This document shows positions 25,940 to 34,947 of a stretch of DNA of 64,000 nt, one piece after another. Below the pieces are notes generated by a model. It ran no database searches. It was not told the DNA's origin and saw only the letters and a program-made list of their open reading frames with translations. This DNA is from Candidatus Zixiibacteriota bacterium. GTDB taxonomy: Bacteria > Zixibacteria > MSB-5A5 > GN15 > FEB-12. Each line of letters opens with the position of its first letter. The stretch's first letter is position 1. The stretch covers positions 456,641 to 520,640 of the forward strand of contig JAVEYB010000001.1 in the NCBI GenBank assembly GCA_034003725.1, given 5' to 3'. Both the position numbers and the translations under genes were made by a program.

Positions 25940-27165
25940 ATGCTCAGATTGAGCGCGTAGAAAATCAAACATCAGATCATGAGCGCCGGTGTGGTCAGCC
26001 TGATAGTCGTGCTGGGAATCATCTACTACTTCCACTCATTCACCGACGGCTCGCTCACTGAAAGTAGTTCCCGGCTGATCGGCCTGACGACGTCCCGGTA
26101 CGCGGACAAAGTCGAACGTACCATCGAGGTCCACTCGCGCACGTTCGCGGACTGGGCCAGAAACGATATCTTCGGGTTGTCCATCGAATCCAGCACGACG
26201 AGTGAACTCTCCGGAAGATTCGTTGAATAGCGCGCCGCATATCCGAGCGAGACCTTACGGTAAAAGTAGCCGCCCCGTCCGATCGCGACGCGCTGGGACA
26301 GTCGTTCGCCGTCATGGTTGATAATCTGTCATCCATTATCCGGCAGCTCGCCGACAATGCGCGCGAGCTCAGCAGCGCCGCCAGTGAGATCGCATCAACA
26401 TCGGAAGCGATGGCCAAGGGCATCGTCGCGCAGGAAGACCGGGTCGATGAAATCTCATCGGCGATCGAGAAGATGACCGCAACCATCTTGCAGAGCTCCA
26501 ACAACACCGGCGAAGCTTCCCAGGCGTCTCAGCGGGCCTCCGACACAGCGTCGGCAGGCGGCGAAACGGTCCGCGATACGATCCGCGGCATGTAGCAGGT
26601 CGCCGACTTCACCCGGCAGTCGTCGCAGTCAATCGCCGAACTGGCGTCGTCGACCGACGAGATCGGACGGATCGGTGGCGTCATCGACGATATCGCCGAT
26701 CATGCCAACCTGCTGGCCCTGAATGCGGCAATTGAAGCTGCCCGGGCCGGTGAACAGGGACGGGGATTCGCGGTCGTCGCCGGCGAAGTTCGCAGGCTCG
26801 CCGAAAGTACCAGTAAGGCGACGGGCGAAATCGGACAGATGATCCGGGGAATCCAGCAGCAGACTGAAGAAGCGGTGAACTCCGCCGAAGCCGGCGTGCA
26901 GGAAATCGATAAGGGTCGGACGCTTGCCGACAGAGCCGGCTCCGCACTCAACGAAATCGTCACCGTGTCACAACAGGTGGAAGAGATTATTCAGCAGATC
27001 GCGGCCGCATCCGCTCAGCAGACCGAAGCCGCCGAGCAGATGTCGCAGTCAGTACAATTGATCGCGAGTACCACCAAGCAGGCCGCCGAGGACGCGACGC
27101 AGTCGGCAGCAGCAGCCGAGGAGCTGAATCGTCAATCCAACAGTCTCGAACGAATTGTCAACTAG
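25940..27165 (+). pseudogene. Methyl-accepting chemotaxis protein, interrupted remnant
   Basis: A decayed chemoreceptor. From ATG 25940 the frame reads MLRLSA, stop TAG at 25958-25960, then 'KIKHQIMSAGVVSLIVVLGIIYYFHSF' (TM1) and about 60 residues of a sensor domain ending in TAG at 26228. At about 26226 the reading jumps frame to 'IARRISERDLTVKV', the C-terminal half of a HAMP domain, so the rest of the sensor domain, TM2 and half of HAMP are missing, which fits an internal deletion. A third TAG at 26593 splits the signalling domain; the hairpin tip '[28 protein letters not shown]' and the C-terminal coiled coil are intact to 27165. Without the losses it would be a standard MCP. Confidence 0.88.
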
Positions 27166-27342
27166 TTCACGCTCGTGATCAAGTAGACGATCCGCTGCGG
27201 ATCTTCGATTCCAGGGCGAACGGCCGGGTCCGCTCGCCCTTTCCTTTGCCGCCTGCTGGCGACGGTTGTTCAGAACATTCCGCTTGGTACATACGACATC
27301 GTGCGCGATACTGACATCTATGAAAGTAGGAAGGTTCCTAGT

Positions 27343-28575
27343 ATGACGGCACGGCGTATTGCTGTTGTCGGAGGCGGCGCTGCCGGCGTATTTGCCGCCG
27401 TAGCCGCCGCGGAAAACCAGCCCGACGCGCGGGTCACCGTGTTCGAAGCGTCCGAAGAGCCACTTGAGAAGGTGCGGATCTCGGGGGGCGGGCGATGCAA
27501 CGTCACGCACCATTGCTTCGATCCTGCGGCGCTGGTGGCGAACTACCCCCGAGGCGGCAGGGAACTCCGCGGTCCTTTCAGCCGCTTCCAGCCGCGCGAT
27601 ACGGTGACTTGGTTCGAACGTCGCGGCGTAGCGCTGAAGGCGGAAGCCGACGGGCGGATGTTCCCCGTGACTGATACGTCAAAAACGATAACGGATTGTC
27701 TTCTCGACTCCGCAATGCACGCGGGCGTGGATCTTCGGCTGCGCGCCAGAGTAGGGAGCGTGGCGGTGGATCCGACCAGCGGTCGATTCATCATTTCACT
27801 TCACGACCAGTCCGACGAGTCTGCGGACCGCGTCCTGATCGCGACCGGAAGCGGGCCGCAGGGGTATCGCTTCGCCCGCGAACTCGGCCATACGATAGTG
27901 CCGTGTGTCCCGTCACTATTCACGTTCAAGATTGATGATCCCCGGATTGCCGCGCTCGCCGGAATCAGCTTTGCACAAGTCGACACCGAACTTCAAGCCG
28001 GCGAGCATACGTTGAAGCAATCCGGTCCCCTCCTCATCACCCACTGGGGAATGAGCGGTCCTGCAATCCTCAAACTCTCGGCCTGGGGTGCGCGTTTGCT
28101 CCACGACCACAGGTACCGCGCGCGGCTCCGTGTGAATTTTCTGCCCGGGCGGTCACCGGTCGAGGTCTATCAATCACTGGTTGAGTGCCGCAACGAGCAC
28201 GGAAAACGCCGTGTTCAGACCCACAACCCGTTCGGTGTGCCCCGGCGATACTGGCAAATGCTGGTCGCGCACACCGGTACTCCGGACACCACCACGTTCA
28301 GCGAACTGAGCCGGCCGGCGATGGATTTACTGATTGAAGAGCTTACGCGTGCTGAATTCGAGGTCCGGGGAAAGGGCATCTACAAGGAAGAATTTGTTAC
28401 GTGCGGTGGCGTGGACCTCCGCGAGATCGACTTCCGCACGATGCAGAGCCGCCTCGTGCCCGGTCTGTATTTTGCGGGGGAAGTACTGGACATCGACGGC
28501 GTCACCGGCGGATTCAATTTCCAGTCGGCATGGACTACCGGATGGATTGCGGGCGAGGCAATGGTTCGATCTTGA
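27343..28575 (+). CDS. BaiN/HI0933-type NAD(P)/FAD-dependent oxidoreductase
   Basis: 410 residues. FAD-binding 'RIAVVGGGAAGVFAAVAAAE' (5-24), 'EKVRISGGGRCNVTH' (47-61), and C-terminal 'GLYFAGEVLDIDGVTGGFNFQSAWTTGWIAGEAM' with the flavin-contact motifs. The family reduces C=C bonds in some members; substrate here unknown. ATG 27343 follows AGGAAGG. It ends convergently with the enoyl-CoA hydratase gene, 48 bases apart. Confidence 0.93.
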   Translation: MTARRIAVVGGGAAGVFAAVAAAENQPDARVTVFEASEEPLEKVRISGGGRCNVTHHCFDPAALVANYPRGGRELRGPFSRFQPRDTVTWFERRGVALKAEADGRMFPVTDTSKTITDCLLDSAMHAGVDLRLRARVGSVAVDPTSGRFIISLHDQSDESADRVLIATGSGPQGYRFARELGHTIVPCVPSLFTFKIDDPRIAALAGISFAQVDTELQAGEHTLKQSGPLLITHWGMSGPAILKLSAWGARLLHDHRYRARLRVNFLPGRSPVEVYQSLVECRNEHGKRRVQTHNPFGVPRRYWQMLVAHTGTPDTTTFSELSRPAMDLLIEELTRAEFEVRGKGIYKEEFVTCGGVDLREIDFRTMQSRLVPGLYFAGEVLDIDGVTGGFNFQSAWTTGWIAGEAMVRS

Positions 28576-28623
28576 GCCTATTAGACTTCAGAATTCAGCG
28601 GACGACCGGTGGTCAGCGAGCGC

Positions 28624-29373
28624 CTATTCCCTGATCGTGACCGTGCGAAGCAGCTTTTGTGATTGCGGCGACATCCAGATATCTACAAACCGTTCGATCG
28701 ATTCAGCGTCTCCGCGTGCGGCTTTGGCCGCAGCACTTCGCGACAACCGTTTGACCTGGGCAAACGCCGATGTGCATTTCGCCCCAAGCGACTCTGCCCG
28801 CTTGAGCGCCGATGACAGCAGGTCCTCGGGTGGGACGATCTGGTCGACCAGTCCGAGCCGAAGCGCTTCCTCCGACGTATACATGGCGCCGTCCATCAGA
28901 ATCCACTCGGCCATGCGCGCTCCGACGCACTGCTGGAGGATTGCCGTTATTCCGGAGAATACCGGCACGCCGATATTGATCTCATTAAGCGACATGCGGG
29001 CGCGCGCATCGACGATCAATCGGTCATCGCAGCATATCGCGAGCATACAGCCGCCCGCGGTGGCGTGCCCGTTGATCGCCGCCACCACCGGCTTCGGGAA
29101 AAGAAACAGCTCCTGAAGAAACGCGTTAAAATCGGCAAGAAACGACACCAGCCGCTCCCTCGAGTAGGTGAGCAGCTCCGGAACGTCGAATCCGAACGAG
29201 AAGAAGCTCCCGCGTCCGGTCAGCAAGACCGCGCGTACGGGTTCGGTGGTACGGAGATCCTCGAAAACCCTGCGCAACTCCGCAAGCATCTCTGCGTTGA
29301 TGGCGTTGACTTTCCCCCGTTGCAGGACTATCTGGGCGATCGACTCGCGTTTTGTGAGAGCAATAAGTGACAT
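28624..29373 (-). CDS. Enoyl-CoA hydratase/isomerase family protein
   Basis: 249 residues of the crotonase family. 'VRAVLLTGRGSFFSFGFDVPEL' carries the oxyanion-hole region, and 'PVVAAINGHATAGGCMLAICCDDRLI' the second oxyanion element. The two catalytic Glu of true hydratases are not both evident: the position after 'GVPV' reads Phe-Ser rather than Glu, so the reaction may be isomerisation, dehalogenation or ester hydrolysis. Start ATG 29373. No neighbouring beta-oxidation genes. Confidence 0.85.
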   Translation of the reverse strand: MSLIALTKRESIAQIVLQRGKVNAINAEMLAELRRVFEDLRTTEPVRAVLLTGRGSFFSFGFDVPELLTYSRERLVSFLADFNAFLQELFLFPKPVVAAINGHATAGGCMLAICCDDRLIVDARARMSLNEINIGVPVFSGITAILQQCVGARMAEWILMDGAMYTSEEALRLGLVDQIVPPEDLLSSALKRAESLGAKCTSAFAQVKRLSRSAAAKAARGDAESIERFVDIWMSPQSQKLLRTVTIRE

Positions 29374-29479
29374 CGTACAGCCTCATGTTGCCAGCGTCAG
29401 CGCTCGAGCTGGCCCGCCGAATTTTCTTCATCCACACCGGTTGTCGGCTGATATATGATGACGGCATGCCCAGACAAAG

Positions 29480-29564
29480 CGGAGGAGGTAGGATTCGAAC
29501 CCACGGTACCTTGCGGTACAACGGTTTTCAAGACCGCCGCTTTCGACCACTCAGCCACTCCTCC
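29480..29564 (-). tRNA. tRNA-Ser(UGA)
   Basis: 85-base cloverleaf on the minus strand: acceptor GGAGGAG (29558-29564) pairs with CTCCTCC (29481-29487), anticodon loop CTTGAAA gives UGA, a long variable arm ('TTGTACCGCAAGGTACC') marks class II, and T-loop 'GGTTCGAATCC'. Discriminator G; CCA is not encoded. Confidence 0.97.
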
Positions 29565-29667
29565 GTCGTCGAATAGCGTAGTGCGCCCCCAAAATTACGA
29601 TCCCACAACCTCTCGTCAAGCACTTTGCCGTTTCTGCCACAGCTTAGACCGATGAGGTTTAAAGCAA

Positions 29668-29691
29668 GGGCGACCCTGCCCGGGGTCGCCC
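29668..29691 (-). terminator. Hairpin terminator of the lipoprotein gene
   Basis: GGGCGACCC (29668-29676) pairs with GGGTCGCCC (29683-29691) around a six-base loop. On the minus strand it is followed by TTGCTTTAAA, a weak T-rich tail, 47 bases after the lipoprotein stop. Confidence 0.65.
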
Positions 29692-29737
29692 GTACATCCG
29701 TTATGACATGTGCCTCTGCGGCCGATGCGACTATCCG

Positions 29738-30616
29738 TCACGAACCGCAGGCGAAGGTCTCTGTCCAGACCACGTCGCCGAACGTCACTGTCCGCGTTTC
29801 GGTCGTCGAGGTAAACGATTCCGTGACAATCCAGATGCCGTCCACTTCGAGTGATCCCAGCGGCGAGGCTGCGTTGGAACAGGTCAACTCAAGATCGATT
29901 GTGTTCGTCATCGATCCGCTACTCGGACACCCATCGTTCTGCAGGACGGTCTCGTTGATTGTGATGGCGTTGTAGACGGTGGCGATCTCGATATGAATAT
30001 TGCAGGTATTCGACGAATCATCGGTGAAGTACGCCGTCAGCGTATCAACACCGAGGCCATCGATCCGATATTCGTCTCCGGGTGTGGCGAGCACCACCGC
30101 TTTCATCGTGAAGGCCTGGTGGACCTGGGCCGACGCATAATCGCCGTCGGTATTGTTCATGCCGACATCGAAGTGCGAGCGGACCTTGATCGAATCCGGC
30201 TGGTTTTCCGGCGTCTCAACCACACCCCCGTCGACCCACGCCTGCAGGGAGTCGGTTCCCGCGATGACGAGGGTTTCGATCACGTCGTCAACCGTATCAA
30301 CGATGTTGATGGTGAAGTCGGCGATATGCCAGCCGTTGGCGTACGAGTAGTTGAATATGACGACCTCCTCGTTGGCCTCCCCGGCATCCTTACCTGTTTG
30401 CAGGTACTGAATGAAGCCGAAGACCGACATCAGCGTGAACTGCGCCGGGGCGCTGCCCAGGTCGGCGGCATAGTCATCGAAAAACACATAGTCTGAGTCG
30501 TTGAGATCGCCCGTGATGACGGGATTGGTTTCATCGTCATCGTCGCTGCATCCAATCAGCAGACCACACGCAAGCAGTGCGGCCGTCAGCGCCGCCAGCA
30601 CAAACAGTCGTTTCAT
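29738..30616 (-). CDS. Putative lipoprotein, tandem paralogue A
   Basis: 292 residues. Lipobox 'LLIGC' (Cys23) then an Asp-rich linker 'SDDDDET'. The rest aligns with the next gene: 'AGTDSLQAWVDGGVV' and 'AGIDSIQFLLDGVVL', 'DTLTAYFTDDSSNTCNI' and 'DTVTFDLSDDSGSCLI', 'NTIDLELTCSNAA' and 'RTVSIDLSCQSND', with conserved Cys pairs. No domain recognised. ATG 30616 has GAGGAGG upstream. The 200-base spacer to paralogue B contains its own terminator, so each gene is likely transcribed separately. Confidence 0.82.
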   Translation of the reverse strand: MKRLFVLAALTAALLACGLLIGCSDDDDETNPVITGDLNDSDYVFFDDYAADLGSAPAQFTLMSVFGFIQYLQTGKDAGEANEEVVIFNYSYANGWHIADFTINIVDTVDDVIETLVIAGTDSLQAWVDGGVVETPENQPDSIKVRSHFDVGMNNTDGDYASAQVHQAFTMKAVVLATPGDEYRIDGLGVDTLTAYFTDDSSNTCNIHIEIATVYNAITINETVLQNDGCPSSGSMTNTIDLELTCSNAASPLGSLEVDGIWIVTESFTSTTETRTVTFGDVVWTETFACGS

Positions 30617-30747
30617 AGTCCAACCTCCTCTTCAGCAAAAGTCCTGTGTCCTGCATACTATATGCAGTATCGACGGCCGGCTGGAAAGTCTAAACTTTCG
30701 CGTCCGCATACGAGGCCGCGAGTGACATCGGTCCAGTTAATGACCTG

Positions 30748-30788
30748 AAAAAGACACCGGCGGCCGGGTACATCTCGGACGCCGGTGT
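30748..30788 (-). terminator. Rho-independent terminator of lipoprotein paralogue B
   Basis: Minus strand: ACACCGGC (30781-30788) pairs with GCCGGTGT (30754-30761) around a 19-base loop, followed by TTTTT from 30752 down to 30748. It follows the stop of the gene at 30816 by 28 bases. Confidence 0.75.
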
Positions 30789-30815
30789 GAGCGAACTCAA
30801 TCAATTCGGATCGAT

Positions 30816-31739
30816 TTACGCGACTTCGCAGGGTCGGGTGACAGTCCAGGCCGTCGTTCCGTCGCTGTATGTCACCGTGATGGTCCCGTCGCCATTGACG
30901 GTCGCCGTAACCGTCCACGTGCCCTCGATATCAAGCTGGTTGAGGCCGTCGTTGCTCTGACAGCTCAGGTCGATGGAGACCGTTCGGGCGACTGATCCGG
31001 ACTCGGGGCACTCTTCGCTCACCAAATTCAACACGATATCGTCGATCGTCGGGTGATTGACGAGTTCAATCAGGCAAGAACCCGAATCGTCGGAGAGATC
31101 GAACGTGACGGTGTCGCGGGCGGTCGCGTTGACGATTCCCAGCGAATCGTTGTTGTTGTGGCCGCCGAGGATCTCCAGCCGACGATGGACCGCGCCCGTT
31201 ACGCTGTTCTCACCGTCGAACCCGTCCGCTGCCGCGTGCACATTCGTGCGGAGCCCGTCAAAATCTCCCTCCCATGCACCGGCGCTGTCCAGCACCACGC
31301 CGTCGAGCAGGAACTGAATCGAGTCGATCCCCGCGACCATGACCTCGCTGGTGTCGCTGCCGTCGACACTGACCACGGTCGCTTCAAACTCGATTACCAG
31401 CCAGTTGCCGGCGGTCCACGACCAGTCGATGATGGAACTCACATCGACAGAATCCTCGGCGTCCAGACCCGCTGTCAGCATCGCGCGCGGGTGATTCACG
31501 CGTGCGGATCCGCCGGGCAGCGCCGCTGTCAAGGCTTCGAACAAGTTGACCGACAGCTCGAAATCTTCCAGCACATCCTCACCAGCCAAGGTGGAGTCTA
31601 TAAACCGAAAGGTCGCGGTGGTCGTGTCTCCGACCTGCAGATGGCTGCCGGTCGGGTTCTCGTCGTCATCGCTGCAGCCGATGACCGCAGCCAGCATCGA
31701 GGCCAGCACGATCGTCGCCGCCAAGCTCAGGCGTTTCAT
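30816..31739 (-). CDS. Putative lipoprotein, tandem paralogue B
   Basis: 307 residues. Lipobox 'AAVIGC' (Cys22) then 'SDDDENPTG', same layout as paralogue A (shared blocks given there). Beta-strand rich with four Cys spaced as two likely disulphides. ATG 31739 has AGGAGGT nine bases upstream, an unusually good ribosome site, so it is probably well expressed. Function unknown; duplication within the cluster is clear from sequence. Confidence 0.82.
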   Translation of the reverse strand: MKRLSLAATIVLASMLAAVIGCSDDDENPTGSHLQVGDTTTATFRFIDSTLAGEDVLEDFELSVNLFEALTAALPGGSARVNHPRAMLTAGLDAEDSVDVSSIIDWSWTAGNWLVIEFEATVVSVDGSDTSEVMVAGIDSIQFLLDGVVLDSAGAWEGDFDGLRTNVHAAADGFDGENSVTGAVHRRLEILGGHNNNDSLGIVNATARDTVTFDLSDDSGSCLIELVNHPTIDDIVLNLVSEECPESGSVARTVSIDLSCQSNDGLNQLDIEGTWTVTATVNGDGTITVTYSDGTTAWTVTRPCEVA

Positions 31740-31861
31740 GTATAATACCTCCTATATAGGTCTTTATAATTTATTATAGAGCCGCAGTGCTGTCCCTTCA
31801 TTGATCGGGCAGCGGAGACGGCAAATTGAGCGGGACGTGTTACGCGCGGTATGTCAGCGAC

Positions 31862-33079
31862 TTACTCGGCCGACGAGGGCGCCTGCGGGCCGCCGGTGAC
31901 GCCGATATGCGAAATAGTGCCGTCGGTGTTGTAGATCAGCGAATCGCCCGCATTTGTCGCCGGCGAGCCGTCCTGCAGGCGGTAGTTGCCTTCATCGACA
32001 AACATCGGGTCGACCGAGAGATTTCCGTTCAAGCCGGTCTGGTCGTATATCTGCTCGTAGTTGGCGGCGTTGTTGTTCCAGACGATATTGTTGGTGAACC
32101 GCCACTTGGCCCAGTCGCCGTTGTTCCATACTCCGACGCAGGGACAGACCCATGATTCCTTCCAGCCGTTGGCGACGATGATATTATTGACGATTCGTCC
32201 GCGGCTCTCGGGCGACCAGGGGGCGACGCCGCAGTTACCGTTGTGGTAAATGACGTTGTTGACGAAGTCGGCCTGCGACGATCCGGTGGCGATGACACCC
32301 CAGCCGATACAGTCGTGGACGACATTGTTGCGGGCGACCAGAAGCGAGTTGCCGAAGGCGCCGATTCCTTTCCAGTAGCCGCTGACGTCGTTGCGGAAGG
32401 CGACGCAGGAAGCGTCCCAGGTGACGCCGATTCCGGCCCCGCGGCCGTCGGCGATCACGCAATCGGTGATATGCGCGGTCGCGCCGCGATACAGCGCCAC
32501 GCCGTCCCAGGAGTTGTTTTTGATGGTGCAGTTGCGGATCGTGATGTCCGCGCCCTCGCGCCCGGCGACGCCGGCGATGCCGACCACCACCGAGGTATCG
32601 CGGTTGTCATTGTCGATGAGATTGCAGTTCTGGATCAGCACCTCCGACCCGCGCACGACCACGGCCGCATCGGTGGCGTTGCCGTCGGCGCTCCGCACGC
32701 CGCCGGTAATCGTGAGGTTGGCGAGCACGGAACCCCGGGAATTCTCGAAATAGACGCCGTATCCCGCGCCGGTGACCAGGCGGGTGGCATCGCGGTCAAC
32801 GCCGATCAGCACCAGGGCTTTGTCGCGAATGGCAAACCCGACGGTCGCGGCCACGTTCGTCCGGGCCTGCTCGCAGTTTCCGCAGAGCGACTCAACCATC
32901 GTATCCGCCCGCGCTTCGAATACTTTCGCCCCGAGGATGAGCGTGTCTCCGTCGGATGCGAAGTCGATGACCGACTGGAGATCGGATCCCCGTTCGACCT
33001 GGAGGGTCGCACCCGAACCGGCCGTGACAAGCAGCGCACAAAGCGCCGCTATACAAGCGCTTATTCGACCTGAGTTCAT
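31862..33079 (-). CDS. Secreted right-handed beta-helix repeat protein
   Basis: 405 residues. Signal peptide about 1-24, then strands of a right-handed parallel beta-helix with turns such as 'NLTITGGV', 'ITDCVIADGRGAGIGV', 'NNVVHDCIGWGVIATGSSQADFVNNVIYHNGNCGVA' and 'NNIIVANGWKES', the NosD/pectate-lyase-like pattern (Asn ladders in 'xNxI'). Such proteins often bind or cut polysaccharides; no catalytic residues can be named. Three of the next minus-strand genes upstream are also secreted or thiol-linked proteins. ATG 33079. Confidence 0.85.
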   Translation of the reverse strand: MNSGRISACIAALCALLVTAGSGATLQVERGSDLQSVIDFASDGDTLILGAKVFEARADTMVESLCGNCEQARTNVAATVGFAIRDKALVLIGVDRDATRLVTGAGYGVYFENSRGSVLANLTITGGVRSADGNATDAAVVVRGSEVLIQNCNLIDNDNRDTSVVVGIAGVAGREGADITIRNCTIKNNSWDGVALYRGATAHITDCVIADGRGAGIGVTWDASCVAFRNDVSGYWKGIGAFGNSLLVARNNVVHDCIGWGVIATGSSQADFVNNVIYHNGNCGVAPWSPESRGRIVNNIIVANGWKESWVCPCVGVWNNGDWAKWRFTNNIVWNNNAANYEQIYDQTGLNGNLSVDPMFVDEGNYRLQDGSPATNAGDSLIYNTDGTISHIGVTGGPQAPSSAE

Positions 33080-33158
33080 GATGTCATACTAGGCAGACTT
33101 TTTTCACAGCGCAAGTCCAAAGCGCGGTGCGCGGGAACGGCCGTCACACGGGACGGCT

Positions 33159-34022
33159 CTAAGGCACGCGCGGTCGATAGAAGCCGGATCGGACCCAGCC
33201 CTCGCCCAGCTGCTCGATACGGGCGCGATCTATCCAGGGATTCTCGCGCGACTCGTTGAATCGCGGAATATGGAAATCGCATTTGTCGTCGCACCCGGTT
33301 GCGACGGTATACAGATAGTTGCCGTTGTCGTTGCGAAGGGCCGTCACGATAACATACACGCGTCCCTTCCGGCCGGTGCTGTCCGTGGCGATGAAGAAAT
33401 CTCCGGGCAGAGGCGGGCTGTCCGCCACGCGCACGCAATTGTCCGCGAGCGACTGGTGGTGGGTCCATCGAGCGCACAAATCCACGAACGCATCGAGTTC
33501 CTGCGAGGTGCTGTCACGGGGTTCCGACGGCCGCAACTGCAGCTCCGTGCCCCGATAGGTTACAGCCTGACTTGACAGGAAACGACTCCAGGTAAGCGTG
33601 TCGCCGGCGATCGGCCACCATTCGAACTCGTTGAGCGTCCCGGCGGCAAGCGCGTATTCAACCAGCAACTGTACCGGGATGGTGTAATCGAAAAACCGGC
33701 TGCTCCGCCAGGGGAAGTGAATGGAGCGCGCGATCTCGCTGGTATCGTACCTGATGCCCCGTATCCGCGCGGCAGGGCGGGCATGATGCCACAACGGAAG
33801 ATTCGACACCCAATACTGGTACGGCGTCAGGTCTGTCGAATCCACGCGTGCGTACCCCTCGGGAACGGTAAACTCGGTTTCGGCGGTGTACACCTTGCCG
33901 CGGAACGAGATGTAGGGATAGTGTTCGAGATAATAGTCGATATCACCGGAGCCGGCACGATCGGCTGCCCCCGCGCCAACCGCAAGCGCGGCTACCGCCA
34001 TCACGATACACAATCGTCTCAT
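33159..34022 (-). CDS. Exported protein resembling DUF4846
   Basis: 287 residues. Signal peptide about 1-20 ('VAALAVGAGAADRAG'). Blocks 'FTVPEGYARVDST', 'YQYWVSNLPLWHHARPAARIRGI' and 'GDFFIATDSTGRKGRVYVIVTA' resemble DUF4846 proteins of Bacteroidota, though weaker than the usual match. ATG 34022 overlaps the stop of the upstream AhpD-like gene by one base (TGATG), so it is translationally coupled; an in-frame ATG at 34043 has GGAGG only inside it. Function unknown. Confidence 0.6.
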   Translation of the reverse strand: MRRLCIVMAVAALAVGAGAADRAGSGDIDYYLEHYPYISFRGKVYTAETEFTVPEGYARVDSTDLTPYQYWVSNLPLWHHARPAARIRGIRYDTSEIARSIHFPWRSSRFFDYTIPVQLLVEYALAAGTLNEFEWWPIAGDTLTWSRFLSSQAVTYRGTELQLRPSEPRDSTSQELDAFVDLCARWTHHQSLADNCVRVADSPPLPGDFFIATDSTGRKGRVYVIVTALRNDNGNYLYTVATGCDDKCDFHIPRFNESRENPWIDRARIEQLGEGWVRSGFYRPRVP

Positions 34023-34363
34023 CAAGCCGACATGTCCTCCCATAACTGGTACGCCCGACGGATATGGGGAATGGTAATCGAACCGCCTACCACGAGTCCG
34101 ACCGACATTACTTCGCCGAATTCGCCATCGGTTATCCCTGATTCCTTCGCCTGAATCGTATGGTAGGCGATACAGTCATCACAACGAAGAACCAGCGACG
34201 CCACCAGGCCGAGCAACTCCTTTGTTTTGCTGTCCAGTTCGCCGTCGCGATAAACCGCGCTGTCCAACGCAAAGAAACGTTTGATGTCGAGATTATCCCG
34301 TTTGAGGACGATCTCGTTAAGACGCTGCCGTTCGGCCTTAAACCGTTGTACGCGATCTGACAT
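34022..34363 (-). CDS. AhpD-like carboxymuconolactone decarboxylase family protein
   Basis: 113 residues, single AhpD-like fold with the redox motif 'CDDCIAYH' (about 76-83), matching the family's CxxC-x3-H arrangement. 'LDSKTKELLGLVASLVLRCDDC' and the downstream 'DGEFGEVMSVGLVVGGS' are typical. Likely a cytosolic alkylhydroperoxidase-like or thiol-disulphide protein. Coupled by TGATG overlap with the DUF4846-like gene. ATG 34363 follows GGGAGAAAATAATG-type spacing. Confidence 0.9.
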   Translation of the reverse strand: MSDRVQRFKAERQRLNEIVLKRDNLDIKRFFALDSAVYRDGELDSKTKELLGLVASLVLRCDDCIAYHTIQAKESGITDGEFGEVMSVGLVVGGSITIPHIRRAYQLWEDMSA

Positions 34364-34947
34364 TATTTTCTCCCTATTTTTCTGCCCAATATAGAGTTAT
34401 GGCCCGAAAGCGGCAACTCGAAAGGAAGAAGACCGGGATCTCGATTGACGCTCGCCGAAGTGGACATTGCAACACCTGCCTAAAGAAAGGTAACCCCCTG
34501 TGAATTCGGAGAATACGGAGTAATCTGTGCTGCGTATCTGAGGTGAACGGCGGAACACCCGGAGCAACTTTTTCGCGGTACAAGTTTGATTCGCTTTGCG
34601 TTACGGCAAAATGGCTTTGTTTTGTCATTTTTAAGGGTTCCCCGTACTTCTCTTCTCTTCCGGGCGCGCGAAGGGTTGGGTCTCTTCGCGCGCTCTACTA
34701 AGGGTGCCGGTGCCGTTTTTTCCATCGATGTTGTGGAGAAAGTGTGAGGAGACGGGGGGCTTTCGGGCAGTCCCCGGAGGCTGTTTATCAAAGGTGGTCC
34801 GGCAGATCACCTGACGGTACGAGAAGTGATGGGGACGGCGATCAGTGATTGAAGCGATCTCAGGCGGGATTGACGACAGAGTCACCCGGCAGAGCCGATT
34901 ATCTGACGCATATGTCCGAAGGTCAACGGGCGGATACTCAAGACGGG
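34364..34947. other. 584-base intergenic region with two strong hairpins, possible non-coding RNA
   Basis: No credible gene. A hairpin GCGCGCGAAG / CTTCGCGCGC (about 34664-34693; ten-bp stem and ten-base loop) lies beside an AT-rich patch (about 34566-34640) that stands out from the GC-rich surroundings. A second stem, AGGTGGTC CGGCA GATCACCT (about 34792-34812), sits further right. Sequence does not match tmRNA, RNase P, SRP RNA or a riboswitch core that I know. Confidence 0.4.

Noticed and set aside
25940-26595. TAG read-through (recoding, e.g. pyrrolysine) to explain three TAG codons in the chemoreceptor
   Set aside because: Several ordinary genes here end in TAG, one TAG sits at a deletion junction and a frame change is also present, so decay is the simpler account.
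34374-34885. Three minus-strand open frames of 84-103 codons in the 34.4-34.9 kb gap
   Set aside because: Mutually overlapping, no ribosome sites or family motifs; one crosses the hairpins. Listed as non-coding gap instead.
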